A DNA stretch of 64,000 nt from Poecilobothrus nobilitatus. Taxonomy: Eukaryota > Arthropoda > Insecta > Diptera > Dolichopodidae. Within the stretch, counting starts at the first letter, position 1. The number at the start of each line of letters is the position of its first letter. The notes beneath the pieces were generated by a model that had not been told where the DNA came from, did not search any database, and saw nothing but the letters and a program-made list of their open reading frames with translations. Positions 50,157 to 63,265 of the stretch are shown here, in pieces. The stretch covers positions 220,522,965 through 220,586,964 of the forward strand of contig OX352774.1 of assembly GCA_947095535.1 (NCBI GenBank), in the 5' to 3' direction. Made by a program: the position numbers and the translations under genes.

Positions 50157-53100
50157 TTTCAAATTTAAAGTTAAGTAATGAGCTATTGTATTTAAAATAT
50201 AATATATATTTTTATTTAATTATTTAGATTATGAATAAACTAAAAAAAATTTTAAAACTTAAAAATCATATTTTAAAATATAATTAATGAATTAGTATTT
50301 ATTTTTACTATGAAGGAAAAAGTTGAAAGATGAATTCAAATATTGTGAAAAACAATCTTTTAATAAAGAAAAAAGAATTAAATTACCAATAAAAGAAACA
50401 AAATTAAAAGAAAAAGTTGAAATTTTTAATTAAGATATTATTTTATAGTTTTTTATTTTAAGTTTTCCAAAAAGAAAAATATTTCTTAGCTTAAATTTTA
50501 AAAAGCATCTAACTCTAATAAAGTATTGAGTTTTAAAATAGCGGGTACTATGATTTCAGCTATTCTTTTCATATAATTATTAAGGTTGTTATTATTTTGT
50601 GCAATCATTTCAAACCTATTATAATTTATCTAAAGTGTTTCTATACTTACATGCTAGACAAAATTACTGTTACCAATACTAATCTCCAATAATACCTAGA
50701 CATTTTTCTTGTAAAAGAGTTAAGTATGTCCTGTTTAAATCTTGGTAATTTGAGAGAAACCATCATTAATACGATAGCTATTGCAGATTTTATCGTTTTG
50801 ATAACCGGAAGTTTAAAAATTTTAAATGAGAGCCAAAAAAGTAATGCGATTACAAATAAATAAAAGTAAAATTAAATTATATACAAGTATCTTTTAAAAG
50901 AGCGAACCTAACAGCATGTTATAATGTTAGAAAATTTTTAGAGGTTCCCATGGCCCATCAATAAAAGAAAAAGGCCATTCATATTTTATATTACGCTATA
51001 ATAATGAAGACATGAAGCCTTTAAAATATTTTTAGTCAAGCTTAGTGTAAAGATTAAAATTATGAAGTTCAAACTGGTTAATTATCTTATTTGTATAAAA
51101 GAAAGCACCATAAAATGTTTTTAAAATAGTTTTTAAAATGAAAGCCAAAATTGAGATGTAAAATCAGTATAAAATAAACATAAATATAATATAATAATAA
51201 AGTAGGCAAAAATAAACAATGAGAAAGCATAACTTTATCCTCTTCAAATATAAGATGCCGATCCGAAACAAATAGCTATAGATTTAAAATACAATATTCT
51301 GTCACCCCGGCTGCAAAATAATAGAAACATTACTAAAACTTACTAGTGTTGAAGATATGCACATTTTGTATAAAAATTTATATGACATTTTCCCCAATCT
51401 GAATAATTTAGAACTTTATAGTCTATATAACTTGCCTATTAATTTTAATTTACTCAGTGAAAACCTGGTCCACCAATTTGTATCACAGCTATCAGAAAGT
51501 ATTATCAGATCTCAAATATCAAAAAAAAATACAGAACCTATAAATTTTTTGAAAATATTTTCGGTGAATTTCTTAACATCATAATTGAGTTATATCGTGC
51601 TGTGCTGGCAAACGAATAAATCAAAAATTCTATTATACCAGTTAAAAATCAAGTTAATTTAATTCAAAACTTTAACTATATGTAATTTGATTTAGTCAAA
51701 AATTACAGACTAAAAATACTATTGACAATGTTATTGCCATCTTGATATTTACTATAAAAAAAAAAAAAAAAAAAGTTAAAAGAAGTGGGAATAAAATTTT
51801 GCATTAAAATTCAATAACATACTTTTGAACTTTATTAATTTTCAAATAACTTTAAGACTTATTTTTTAAGATAAAGATATTAAATTCGTTGTTCTCGATA
51901 TCCTTTTTTTTTTTGTTGTTTTATTTTTTTATTCAATTCTTCTCATTTAGCCCATATCCCTTCATCAAACAATAATCAATATTACTTTAAAATCATGTTG
52001 CCAAAATATTTAAAAAAAAAAACCATTTTTTATCTCAATTCCATATCTTTGGGAAATTTTTCAATTTTCCTTTCTCTTTCTCCCCTTTCACCCCATTTCT
52101 ATTTTTACTCCCAGGTTTTTGGCTTTTGTTTTTTTTTTTTTTTTTTTTGGAAAATTGGATAACTTGATTTTTTTTTTTTCTCGTAATTTTATTATGCAAA
52201 TCTATTGACTGACTTATGGAATTCCAATCACTATAGAATGTAAGGGTGAAATAAATGCGAGGCGGATAAAGAAAAATAAAAAAATAAAAAAATCTAGATT
52301 TTTAGAATTCTTTTCTTTTTTATAGTATTTAAAAGTAAAAGTTTGAAATTAACATGGAAAGGAAGGATATAAGGAAGGAAAAAGTATTAACTTTCTTATT
52401 TATTTTTTTTTTTTTTGGAATGTTAGAGTGTATGGATGTCCTTTTTTTTTTTTTTAGTTAAAATAATTTTTGAGAGAATAAAAAAAAAAAAAAAAATTTC
52501 TGAACTTTTCCTTGAATGTTTTTTCTGCTTTTCTCGGATTTTTCAAAGAATTAAAAAACAAAAAAACATTAAATAAAACTGGAAATGGAAATTAAATAAC
52601 CGATGAAATCAAAATATATCATTAAATTGAAATTAAGTTACAACAAGTTTTCATAAGGAATTGTTGGGAAAAAAGAAAATTTCAATAAAAAAACATAAAA
52701 AAAAACACAAAAATTCAATTTCGACCTAAAAAAAAAAAAAATTTTTTTTTTCGCATATGTAAAGTAATAGTAAAAGAAGAAAATTAAATTTATTTTGGTA
52801 TATATTTTATATTATTGTTTGCTTTTAAACAAAATTTTCTTAAAGAAATTCAATTCATTAAATTCATATCATGTTCATGTATAATGTTATCTTTTTAATT
52901 TGACCATTTTTATTTACTTATCAAAGTTTATGAAAAAGAATTAATTGAAAAGAATGAGAACCACAAAAACTTTAAGATTTATACGAAAAGTTTATATTAT
53001 TAAAAATTAAAATCTTAATTTTGCAAGAAAAAAAAAGAAATCTGAAGATACTCCACAACTAGATATTTTGTTCGATAGTAAAATATATGTTTTTCGTTTG

Positions 53101-54054
53101 AATGTTGGAACTATTTGGAATTTTTCTTTTAATTGAAACTTTTCTGATAATTTAATTTTAATGTCAGCATTAAAATTTTTAAGATATTTAAAATATTTTT
53201 TTTTTTTTTTGTTATTTATTAAAATATTGTTATAAGTATCCATATATATTTTAATTTATAGTAGCGATAATTCCAGATCATTTACTTCTTCTCTATATTC
53301 ATAACATTTTTTATTTACATAGACATGTACGCCAATCATAACAAAATCCTTTTTATTTTGTTTTTTTTTTTTTTTTGGCAAAGTTTTTGTATTATATTAT
53401 TGTATAAAATAATTTTGAAAAATGAATGCACAATCTTGTCTTTCTTAATATAATGACATTTTAATTTTTTTTTGAAAATAGAATTTTTCATAAACTCACT
53501 TTTAAAGTTAATTTAGTTTAAAAGATTATCTTCTCGCTTGAATCTTATATTTACTTTGTTTAAATTTTTGTTGCCTCGATTTAATGCAAATAATACGGAA
53601 TTCTTTAAAAATTTCTTTAAATTTTTTAAAAATTAAATGTTTGAATTTCAGATAAAAAAAAGAACGTTTTAAGAATATTTAAAAAAAAAAAAAAACATAT
53701 CTATTTTCTTTTGGCAACAAAGGAATACATAAAAAGCAATATTGAGTCTTATTTTTTGTCAAAGTTATAAATTTTTTTTTTTGTTTCTAATTTCAACAAT
53801 TTAATTACATTTTATAAGATACTATACTCATAATGATTTTTTTGGCTTTTTCTTTCAGACTAGTTTTTTTTCAGACTGTTTATTTAGAAACAATTCAGAT
53901 AAGAATGTGTGCAAATATTATTGAACTTTTTTTTTTGTTGGAAAATTAAATAATATTGCAGTTCTATCAAAGTAATGTTTTATTATTATTAGAAAAATAA
54001 AAACAAAGTAAACGTTTTGGATAATATTAATATTTTATATTAAATTCTATACAC
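50157..54054. other. Intron or intergenic A/T-rich DNA, no confident gene
   Basis: Homopolymer-rich. A plus-strand open stretch from about 51282 to 51584 (ATG at 51357, 75 codons) is less low-complexity than its surroundings but has no recognised motif, and I see no splice sites for it. Nothing else stands out. Confidence 0.45.
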
Positions 54055-54500
54055 ATATATCTTTTTTGCTTTAACTAAACCCTGTTTTACTTTAAGTGAA
54101 TATTTTTAGCTTTAATTGAAAACTTTTTTTATTTTAAGTGAAGACTTTTTTATTTTAAGTGAAAATTTTTGTTTTGGGTAAATATTTTTCACTTTAAGTG
54201 AAGGCTTATTTATTTTAAATGAAGAATCTTTACTTCAGTAATTTAGGTATGTTGTATAAATATTTGCTATACATAAATATTTAATATATTTAACACGTAT
54301 ATGTATTATATATTTGGATATTTAATTATGTATTTTATATTTATATAATATATATATATATATAGGTATATTCATTATATTTATATATTATATATATTTA
54401 TTCACTTTTACTTTATTACAAATTTGTTCACTTAAAGTAAAAATGCCTTCACTTAAATTAAAAATGTCTTCACCTAAGGTTAAGAAGATATATAAAATAT
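54055..54500. repeat. Inverted minisatellite around a TA-rich core
   Basis: From about 54064 to 54240 a unit like ttttattttaagtgaagac repeats about seven times at roughly 24-base spacing. From about 54390 to 54480 the inverse (gtcttcac, cacttaaagtaaaaatgcc) repeats three or four times. Between them is a TA-rich core. The outer ends atatatctt...aac and gttaagaagatatat are also inverted. It can fold into a long imperfect hairpin. Confidence 0.65.
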
Positions 54501-55582
54501 TAATGTTATATTTATACTAAGGAATTATATTATACAGTATATAATATTTATTTGTATATATATAATATTTATTTGTATATATATATATTTCAATAAAGTA
54601 TAAAATTATTTTATACTTTATTTCATAGAAAGAATTAAAAAATCGTGAATCTTTCATACCATACTGTAAAATTATTTTAAATATAACTGTAAAATAACTC
54701 CTAGTACTGTAAAAAAGAAAATAAGTAGAAATTGTTGCAAAATAATAATATTACTTTTTAGTTTTTTAAACTATTCATGTCATATTTTTAAAGTCAAAAA
54801 TCAAGAATTTTATTACTTTGAACAAACGCCAAAAAATAAATAAAAAAAAAAAACAAAAGAACTTTGGAATTTATTTTATATATACTTTATATTAAATATA
54901 TATTTTGCCTATCATGTCTGAGAGCGTAAAAAAATTATTATATAAATAAGATTATTAAAAATGCACTCAGTATAAAAAATAAAACAAAATATGTATTATG
55001 TATCTGACTGATTTAATGTAAGTTTTTGCTAAAACTTTAAATGTTTGTGGAATTGCCTTTTTTAATGATTTTTTCGTTATTATAAATTACTGAAATTTCG
55101 TTATATTTTTTTATACATTATTATAATCTTTTAATATTTAAATGATATTTTAAAAATATTGTGTACTTATTTTTTCAATAGTGCTAAAAGCTTTTCTTAA
55201 ATTTAAAAGTATTTATATAATGTATATCAAATATGCTTCTATACTACAAGCCGAAACTATTAAACAAAAATTTTGAACAAGAAAATTATTTTTGTTTATA
55301 AATCTTATAAAAAATTTTCTCTATTTTGGGAGCTTATTTGTTGGCAGAAATATCAACATAATATTTAATCTGTAAATGATATACATTTAAAACTCTTTTA
55401 CTCAATGATTTACCAACCAACTTTAATTGTTTTTTTTTAAATGATAAATATTCAGTGCAGCAATCTTACAATATCAATATTTTTTCAAAATTTCTTATTA
55501 AAACACCTCGAACTTCGAGGGGCGGGCGAATACTAGTATTTTTAATTAATTAGTTATAAAATATTGTAATATTATGGTATTA

Positions 55583-55753
55583 TTTTTTTTATTGCACTTC
55601 TTTGCCACATAAATGTGAACAGGAAATTACACAGGCTTTCCTGTTCAGGCATGGCTGTAAATATCGTAAGGGGAAATAAATCTTACGACGTGTGTGGGAT
55701 TCGAACCCACACTCCCCTTGGTATTTACAGAGTATTTTATACGCTCTAAACCA
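55583..55753 (-). mobile_element. tRNA-derived SINE, full-length copy
   Basis: On plus, a T-run is followed by the reverse body (gccacataaatgtgaacagg, then cttacgacgtgtg), the B box inverse ggattcgaaccc, and the head ending acgctctaaacca. On the minus strand the B box GGGTTCGAATCC is intact. No target duplication is obvious. Confidence 0.85.
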
Positions 55754-56930
55754 TTTTTTAATTGGAATTTATTCAATTTAAACACGATAGCAATAACGAA
55801 ACTAAATTTCGGTTAAATTTCGGAAAATTAATTGAGTGTTGCGTTGCGGCTTATACACTATAATATAGAGACAATTTTGATTATGTATTTTTGTGACTAC
55901 AACTAATATAAAATGTTTTTATTTTTTAAGTGTTGCATTACAAAAAATAAACTATTCATTTATGATTAACAATAAAACTTTATTTTTTGTGTATACTTAG
56001 ATAATTTAATTTTATAGCTAACAAAACAACTATATCTAAAAATTATATATTGATTTTATATAAAAATGAAATATTTTTTCTAACCCAGTTTTCTATAATA
56101 TATTCTCTATTTATACTAAATAAAATAATATTTACAATAAAATTCTTAATAGTTTTTTTTTGGTAAATTGAACTCAAGAACTTGTCGCAATAAACAAAAT
56201 AATAATATAAAAATTTTCTCCGCCTCATTTAATATAAAAAATTTGTTTTACTTTTACTAAATTTTTAATGTATGCAAGTAACACACTATAATATACCCTC
56301 CTTTATTGTTCTTTTATAAATATACGCATCCAAACTGTATTTATATCTTATTCATCGTCAGTAATAAATTTTATAATATTTAGTTTCCCTTATTAGAAAG
56401 GAAAGACAAACAAAAAAAAAAAGATTATAAAAAAGCAATAAATAAATAGGACATCTGTATTCATAAATTAAATATATTTAAAAAAAAAAAGTTCCCGCCT
56501 GTTTTTACAAAAATAGTTCATCGAGTATATTATATTATCTAAAAGAGGTCCATTAAAAAAATATAAAGGAATATAAGAGTATAAAAACAAAAAAAAAAAA
56601 TCCATGTAAAACGAATACTAAAATATTGTTTATTTTAAAATCACTGTTAAATTACAAATACATATATGCACTGAACACTTTTATTTTTAAATTTTACTTA
56701 AGTACAGTTAGTAACAAAAAAAATTTAAAATATGATTTATTATCTTTGTAATTTATTAAAATTCTTTATTCAAAAATAATTATTTATTTATTTTCCAGTC
56801 TGTGTTTGAGTATATTAAGAAATTTAAGAAATGTTAAGGAAATCACGAACCTAATAAATTTTCTAAGATTCTAGGATATGATTATATGCTACATCTAAAA
56901 CAATAATATATTAAAGTGATATATTTTATT

Positions 56931-58516
56931 ATACCCGTACGATAGGATCGGGTATAATAAAATTACTCCTCCGTTTGTAACACCTCGAAATAAGCGAGCT
57001 AGATATACCTTCAAAGGTATGGATCGGATCAGAAAAAAATTCTAAGACTTTTGAGCCATGTCCGTCCGTCCGTCCGTCCGTCCGTCAGCACGCTAACTCA
57101 AAAACTAAGAAAGCTAGAATCTTGAAATTTACACAAAATATTTTGGGAGTAATTTGTAGGTTCCCTATTTTTTTTGGTTGAGTTTGGAGCAAGCCTTAGG
57201 GTAGCTCTCGAACACCTAACTTTTAGATCCCCACATTTTTTTTGCAATAGAGCTATGAAATTTTAACCACTGATAGATCTCACAAAAATATTAATTTTAT
57301 TTTCAATAACTTTTTTTTGTAGCCCCACCCGTTACGGAGCTACAGCTCCCCAAAGGTTCAAAAAAGCTCCATATTTAAATTATTATAGCACAAGTTGTAT
57401 AAGGTATATCTTCATTTTGAAAACGCCAAATGATTTCTACTTTCATTAGCTTTAAAATTATATATACAATAAATATATAATTTTGGCATACGGCGTCTTA
57501 ATTTACCGTTATGCAAAACTCAAATTTTTCAAAATCCTTTAACCCTTCCATCTTCTAAACGGTTAAAGTTGGAAACTTGAAATTTTGACAGAAGTTAGAT
57601 CTTTGAAAATTAGTATGAGTCATTTCAGAAATTTTTTTTGTATCACCCCCCGTTTAGGAGCTGTAAGGGGTCAAAAACTGAAAATTTCCTATTTTTAAAC
57701 ACCTGTAACTTGAACACCTGTTAAAATTTTTTTGAAGTAATACACAAAAATTAAAGCTCCAACATTATACTTTTATTTCTGTTAACAACTTTTTTTAATA
57801 ATATAGGGTTACTTTATAATTGACGAAAGTGTTACTTGATTTTTTCAAATTTTCTAACAAATTTCTTTAACGAATTTTTTCCATTTTATTTTACTCGATA
57901 ATTTGAAATTGTTGAGGATATAATGCGTAGTACAAAAAATGTAATTAAATAAACAACATAACGGTTGCTTGAAGAATTTTTATTTATATGATATTGATAT
58001 ACATACATACTTATATAATATCATGTTTATTTACATATCGTATATGTCACTGATGAATGAATGATAAGAGTATAGATGTATTTTATATAGCGCCGTATTT
58101 ACATACATATATTATGTATTTTATTGTACTTATAAGAAATTTTTCTGTCAATGGAATATTTAAATATAATATAATATAATATTTAAAATTATATTTACTG
58201 TTTTGTATTTAGTAAATTTAATATACATTTACCGCTTAGTATTAAATGGTACTATAGAATATTTGAAAAAGTTTTGGATTGATAATCGTTATGTGGAAGG
58301 TTAGAATCTACTTTAGAAGAATGTACATATAAACATATAGTTTGAATATATGTACAACCCATAAGTTCTAGAAATTATAAAATTCACCCAAATTATTTTA
58401 AAATACTAAAATATTAAAAAAATAATATTGTGAGCAGAGTGACAGGCTGTGAACATACTAACGGTTCGTACGGGTATCTAAGAGTTGACAAAGTCAACTG
58501 TATTCTTCCTCGTTAA
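56931..58516 (+). mobile_element. Chimeric family A/B element with inverted ends
   Basis: The left end ATACCCGTAC and the right end TACGGGTAT (58469-58477), with tail agagttgacaaagtcaactg, are family A. The head (ggtatggatcgg, TCCG array at 57060-57086, cacgctaactcaaaaacta) is also family A. From about 57240 the body switches to family B (gtagccccacccgttacgg, then tttaccgttatgc and cacctgtaacttg), ending near 57860 with gacgaaagtgttacttga. The remaining 600 bases are A/T filler. The join shows that the families exchange modules. Confidence 0.75.
57060..57086 (+). repeat. TCCG microsatellite in the chimeric element head
   Basis: About six perfect TCCG units, in the same position as in the 47568 copy. 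Confidence 0.9.
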
Positions 58517-58797
58517 AATTGTAACTGTTATTAGGTCTAATGAATTATAATTTTGGTAATATATATTGTAAGTTGATTTTGATTGGGTCAGTTCACATTG
58601 TGTCAATATGCATAAAATATGTGCATACGGTTATATTTACACTATTACCTGTTATGTATACTAAAACATTATGGGTAAATATATTCAGGATAATTTTAAT
58701 TTATATTAATTACACTATCAAGTACAATATTAGTGTATATAATTTTATACTAGCCTAGAAATTTCATGCTCATGCAAATAAATTAGAATCATTTTAA

Positions 58798-59224
58798 TAA
58801 TAAAATAATAAGTAAAAAAAATAATTTTTAAAATACATATGCTTTTATCAAAACAGAATTCGCCCCCTAAAAAGTAGAAAATAAAATTGATTGCAAAACT
58901 TTTGCTTTTTGGACTGTTATAATATAAAAGTGAGTTGCTAGTGCAAGCATTTTGGACTGTTATAATATAAAAGTAAATTGCTCGAATAAGGTTAAATAAA
59001 AATCTGCGAAATTTGAGGTTCGTGTTTCTTTTTTATTCCAGCAATTTACTTTTATATTATAACAGTCCAAAATGCTTGCACTAGCAACTCACTTTTATAT
59101 TATAACAGTCCAAAAAGCTAAAGTTTTACAATCAATTTTATTTTCTACTTTTTAGGGAGCGAATTCGGTTTTGATAAAAGCATATGCATTTTAAAAATTA
59201 TTTTTTTTACTTATTATTTTATTT
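58798..59224. repeat. Near-perfect long inverted repeat (arms about 190 bases, loop about 43)
   Basis: The left arm 58798-58989 and right arm 59033-59224 are reverse complements with about six mismatches by eye. Landmarks are gaattcgccccct on the left and the inverse agggagcgaattc on the right. Each arm holds two copies of ggactgttataatataaaag (58911 and 58954 on the left), 43 bases apart. The loop has no similarity to either arm. There is no ORF. It could be a young foldback or MITE-type insertion, or a source of hairpin RNA. Confidence 0.92.
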
Positions 59225-60256
59225 TATACTTTTTAGTTTTAAATGAAACACATAATTTAAATTTAAAAAATATGGGATATTTTTACATATACATTAATTA
59301 TTGTTTCTGATATAAAATACGTTTTACAATTTTATACCAAATGTTTAAGTAAATTAAGAGACGTTAAATCGATTACATTACAGCAAGAGTAAACATTTTT
59401 TATTCCAGTAATTCATAAATAATGAAAGTACCTTGAAGGGTTAAATATGTACCAAAATACTGTGATTATAAATGTTACAATGCAATTTAAGTTGAAGCAA
59501 TATTTCTAACACGTATGAAAATGATATAGGTACATAAATGTATTTTACTGCATATTTCTATAGTATAGTATTAGTAGTATTTCGTATATCCAAACAAACA
59601 TTTAACCTTGAAGACCTACCTACATACCTAATCCCTTAATAAGATCATGCAGTAAAAATTGTTGACAAATATCTTGATTTAAATTTATAAACAAATGGAG
59701 CGGAACAAAATAATTTAGGAAATTAGTTTAACATAATATTATTTACATACGTACGTACATATTTACATACGTAGTTTTAATTTTTTATGTTGACAAAATT
59801 TTTTTTGTAAATCATAATGCGTAATGTGCAAAAGCATAATTTTGTAATGATCTTTACTTTTTATATTCTTTACTATGTACAAAACTAATATTATGTATGT
59901 ATGTAGTTTGAATTTGGCAATTGGAATTATTTTGAATAAAATTTTATATGTATATCTATATACACAATATACATAATAAATGTTCCTAAATAAAACAATA
60001 TGCAATAAAGAATGTTGACAACAAATATTCTGATTTAAACCCTAAACAAATGTTTTAAAACAAAATAATTTAGCAACATAAAAATATTGTACCTATATAC
60101 TTTGTGTTTTGCTAAATTCTAATACAAAATACATGTGCACATCAAGATTGATTGAACTAAATTATTATAGGAGGAAAGATCAAATAATATGTGTATATTA
60201 TACATAAAATTTTATTAAAAAAATGTTGATGAATACAGTTAACAAAAAAAAAAAAA

Positions 60257-60335
60257 ATATACGTACACGAATTGGATTCGAACCACATTACCCTTACTTT
60301 CAAAACCTGTACACCCTCCTCTGCACTATACAACA
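60257..60335 (-). repeat. tRNA-like Pol III unit (unit 2 of the triplication)
   Basis: On the minus strand an A box TAGTGCAGAGG and a perfect B box GGTTCGAATCC are about 50 bases apart, and a T-run follows directly (plus 60243-60257), which could terminate Pol III. The cloverleaf is poor, especially the acceptor and T stems, so this looks like a tRNA-derived element head or a decayed tRNA rather than a working tRNA. Confidence 0.5.
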
Positions 60336-60640
60336 CTTAAATATTTAACGAACATATTACGAACATAAAATCTTAATTTTTAACAATGTATATTCAATAT
60401 GCATTAAAGAATGTTGACAGCAAATATTTTGATTTAAATACTAAACAAATGTTGTAAACAAAATAATTTAGCAACATACATAAAAATATACTATTATAGG
60501 AGAAAAGATCAAAAATATATGCGTGTGTATTGTATACATGAATTTAGGAGATAAAAATTTAAGTTTCAAATTCATATATACAAAATATATACATATTTTA
60601 TTCAAAAAATGTTGATGAATAGATAGTTAAAAAAAAAAAA

Positions 60641-60715
60641 GTTGTATGTGAACTGGACTCGAACAACATGACCCGCACTTTTGAAACCTGTACACTTTCC
60701 TCTGCACCATACAAC
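60641..60715 (-). repeat. tRNA-like Pol III unit (unit 3 of the triplication)
   Basis: On the minus strand it begins GTTGTATGGTGCAGAGG (A box matches TRGYNNARNNG) and has the B box GTTCGAGTCC. It ends CATACAAC, which pairs perfectly with the first eight bases, and a run of about 12 T follows at once. A four-pair D stem (TGCA/TGTA) can form, but no good anticodon stem is seen and the outer pairing is out of register with the B box. It is a tRNA-like pseudogene or SINE head, not a called tRNA. Confidence 0.5.
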
Positions 60716-60770
60716 ACATACAAATGTTGTTAACAGATTACGAAGATAATAAAAAGCGTGACAGAATGAC

Positions 60771-60797
60771 AAATAAATAAATAAATAAATAAATAAA
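60771..60797. repeat. AAAT tetranucleotide microsatellite
   Basis: About seven uninterrupted AAAT/AATA units just right of the triplication. Confidence 0.9.
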
Positions 60798-60799
60798 CC

Positions 60800-63198
60800 G
60801 ACAGCGACGAGTTAATATAAAAGCATATATTATAAATTAAATATAATTGTAGCGAAGTGTTTCATTATGCTAAACAAACGGTTTGCAAGATGACCGATTA
60901 TATTAAATGGAAATTTATGAAATATTTTGGTGAAATGATATTTTGTGGAAGAGAATTAATTGGATACTGTAGCTAACTAATCTCGAAATATAAGAATTTT
61001 TTTAAATTTTCAGAATTTTAAAAGAATTTATTGTTTTTTTTTTCCGAAAATATTATGTTCTTTAAAATCTACATCAAATTTCTTTAACACAAATCCTCTG
61101 GATAATAAATATAAGTATTTAGTACTCTAATTTGTTAATCACTCTATTTTTAAGTTTCTTAAATTCATATCTCAATTATTTTCAAATAAATTAAAATTCT
61201 TCTAATGAATACTTTCAAAAATTTTAGATATTATTTATCGAGTGTGTGATAATGCAGTTTTAAACCTTAATTTTTAGTATTTAGCTTATCTGGAAAGAAA
61301 ATCTTTTAAAAAATTTCAAACCTACAAACATAAATATATAAATATAATATGCATATTCATATATAGTTTATTATCGTTATAATCATTAAATATTTTGAAA
61401 TTATTTTGTTGCTCTTAATTAGATCCTTATCAGTCATATGTGCAATCAAACATATACGTTTTTATTATAAAATTAGATATATGAAAAAAATAAACTAAAA
61501 ATTCTATTATAGTCTTTTTAGCTCTTATATTGAAAAAATGACTACAAAATCAAAAATATTTATTTTATTTTTTTTTTTAAATCCTTCAGTATAATTTTTC
61601 AAATCTAAACAGAAATATGCTATACACATATACGGTATTGCATTGCAATAAAAGAAAAATAGAACAAAGAAAAAATAAAAGCTAATGTATCGAATCGAAT
61701 TGTATCAAAATATATCGAATCGAATTAAAATATATTATTTTTTGAAAATCGAAATAAAGCAACAATGACAATAAAACAAAAAAAAAAAACTAGTAAAAAG
61801 AAAAATATGAATCTGGACGGTTATAACCGATTGTGGTAATAAAAAAAAATGGAAAAATCTATTTTAAGGACTCTGCTTTTTCCTTTTTTTTTTAATATTT
61901 TTCTTTTTAAAAACATATTATCTTGAATGTTAAATATTGTAATAAATAATGTTCGTATTTTATATAAATATATGTATATGTATAATAACATAAGTTATAT
62001 TACATATTAAAAATATAAGATGCGATAAATGAAGAATAGATGTATGTATGTATGTATGTATCGAAAATGAAAATAAGAAAAAAAAAAAAAATTATGAAAG
62101 GAATAAAAAAAAAGAAGATATTATTGTAGTTTTAGGCTATAAAAATTGGTTTTTATTCAGATCAGGACCTTAAAAAATAAGCTTTTTGTAAAGATCGTGC
62201 TGTGTATATATTTTGTGTTTTTTTTTTTTTTTGTTTTGCTTTTTGAATGTGTAAAGTTTGAATGGAGAAAAAACAAAATATTAAAAATATTCGCCAAGAT
62301 TTCTTTTATTTATTTTTTTCCCTGTTGGTTTGTTCTACTTTTTTCTTATTTTCAAAATTTTATCTTATATTATTCATCATAATATTTTTTAAAAATATGT
62401 AAATGTATTTGTAAAGATCTAAGAAAATGTTAAATTTAAGGATTCATTTGTTTTTGTTTTTGTTTTGTAATAATATTAAAAAGGAAAATTTTAAGGACTT
62501 CTTATATATTATTATAATATAATAATATTATATAATATATGTATGTATACATATAATAAAATGAAAATAATGAAAAAAAAACATTATAAATAAGCAAAAA
62601 AAGGATTTAAATCCTTTTTTAAGGATTTTGTATTAATATAATTCATTTTATTCTATTATGGTTTTATACTTTTAGTTTTTACATTAAAGAATTTAAGGAA
62701 ATGTGTCATAAGTTAAATTTTAGATATTTTGTAGTATAAGAAAATTAAGAGAATTTTTTCTGAATGTAATATAATATAAAGATAAGACAATGATATTGAT
62801 TTTAATTGTAGATTGTAAATAATTACTTCAATTTTTTAGGTTTAAATGAATGGAAATTTTAATGAGTTTATTCAACTTCGATTTTTTTTTTTAAATTTTT
62901 GGTTAAAATTTTTCATTCAGTGCCCTGTTTAAACATCCATAATTATTTCTTTATTAATAACAGATTCTTGGTTTTTTGATTTTATTCCTTTGAAGTGCAA
63001 TGAAAAATAATCCTTTAAAAATTTTAAAAATATCGAAAAATTCAGTCCTTTATTATAAAAAATGTTTTTTTACATCAGAAAAACAAAGCATCGATTTATT
63101 TATATTATGCCACATATATTTAGGTGTAATGGCCGGAACAATTAATATTAAAATCAAAATTATTAATTAAAAACTTTCAGAATAACACTTAAATGATA
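60800..63198. other. Intron or intergenic A/T-rich DNA, no gene seen
   Basis: Contains a TGTA microsatellite at 62041-62060 and a TA-palindromic patch near 62510-62540. Otherwise homopolymers and short spurious ORFs. Confidence 0.5.
62041..62060. repeat. TGTA tetranucleotide microsatellite
   Basis: Five perfect units. Confidence 0.9.
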
Positions 63199-63265
63199 GG
63201 GACTTCGATGAACTATTGGGTAAGAAAACACCAAATTAAGGTAGGTTCGAATCCCACGCACGTCG
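63199..63265 (+). mobile_element. tRNA-derived SINE, head only
   Basis: gggacttcgatgaactattgggtaag leads into a perfect B box GGTTCGAATCCC and cacgcacgtcg, where the other copies continue into cgtaagagttattcc. Here an A-run begins at once. It is a truncated head, or the end of a shorter subfamily. Confidence 0.65.

Larger units (their letters stand above)
59649..60760 (+). repeat. Three-unit tandem duplication (period about 350-400)
   Basis: Unit starts are recognised at 59649, 60002 and 60401 by gttgacaacaaatatt-type text, then tgatttaaa, aaacaaatg and acaaaataatttag. Units 2 and 3 go on to share aatgttgatgaat, an A-run and a tRNA-like segment. Unit 1 is the most diverged and lacks that segment. 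No coding potential. Confidence 0.75.

Noticed and set aside
60641..60715. A functional tRNA gene
   Set aside because: The A and B boxes are present, but the acceptor pairing is out of register and no anticodon stem forms.
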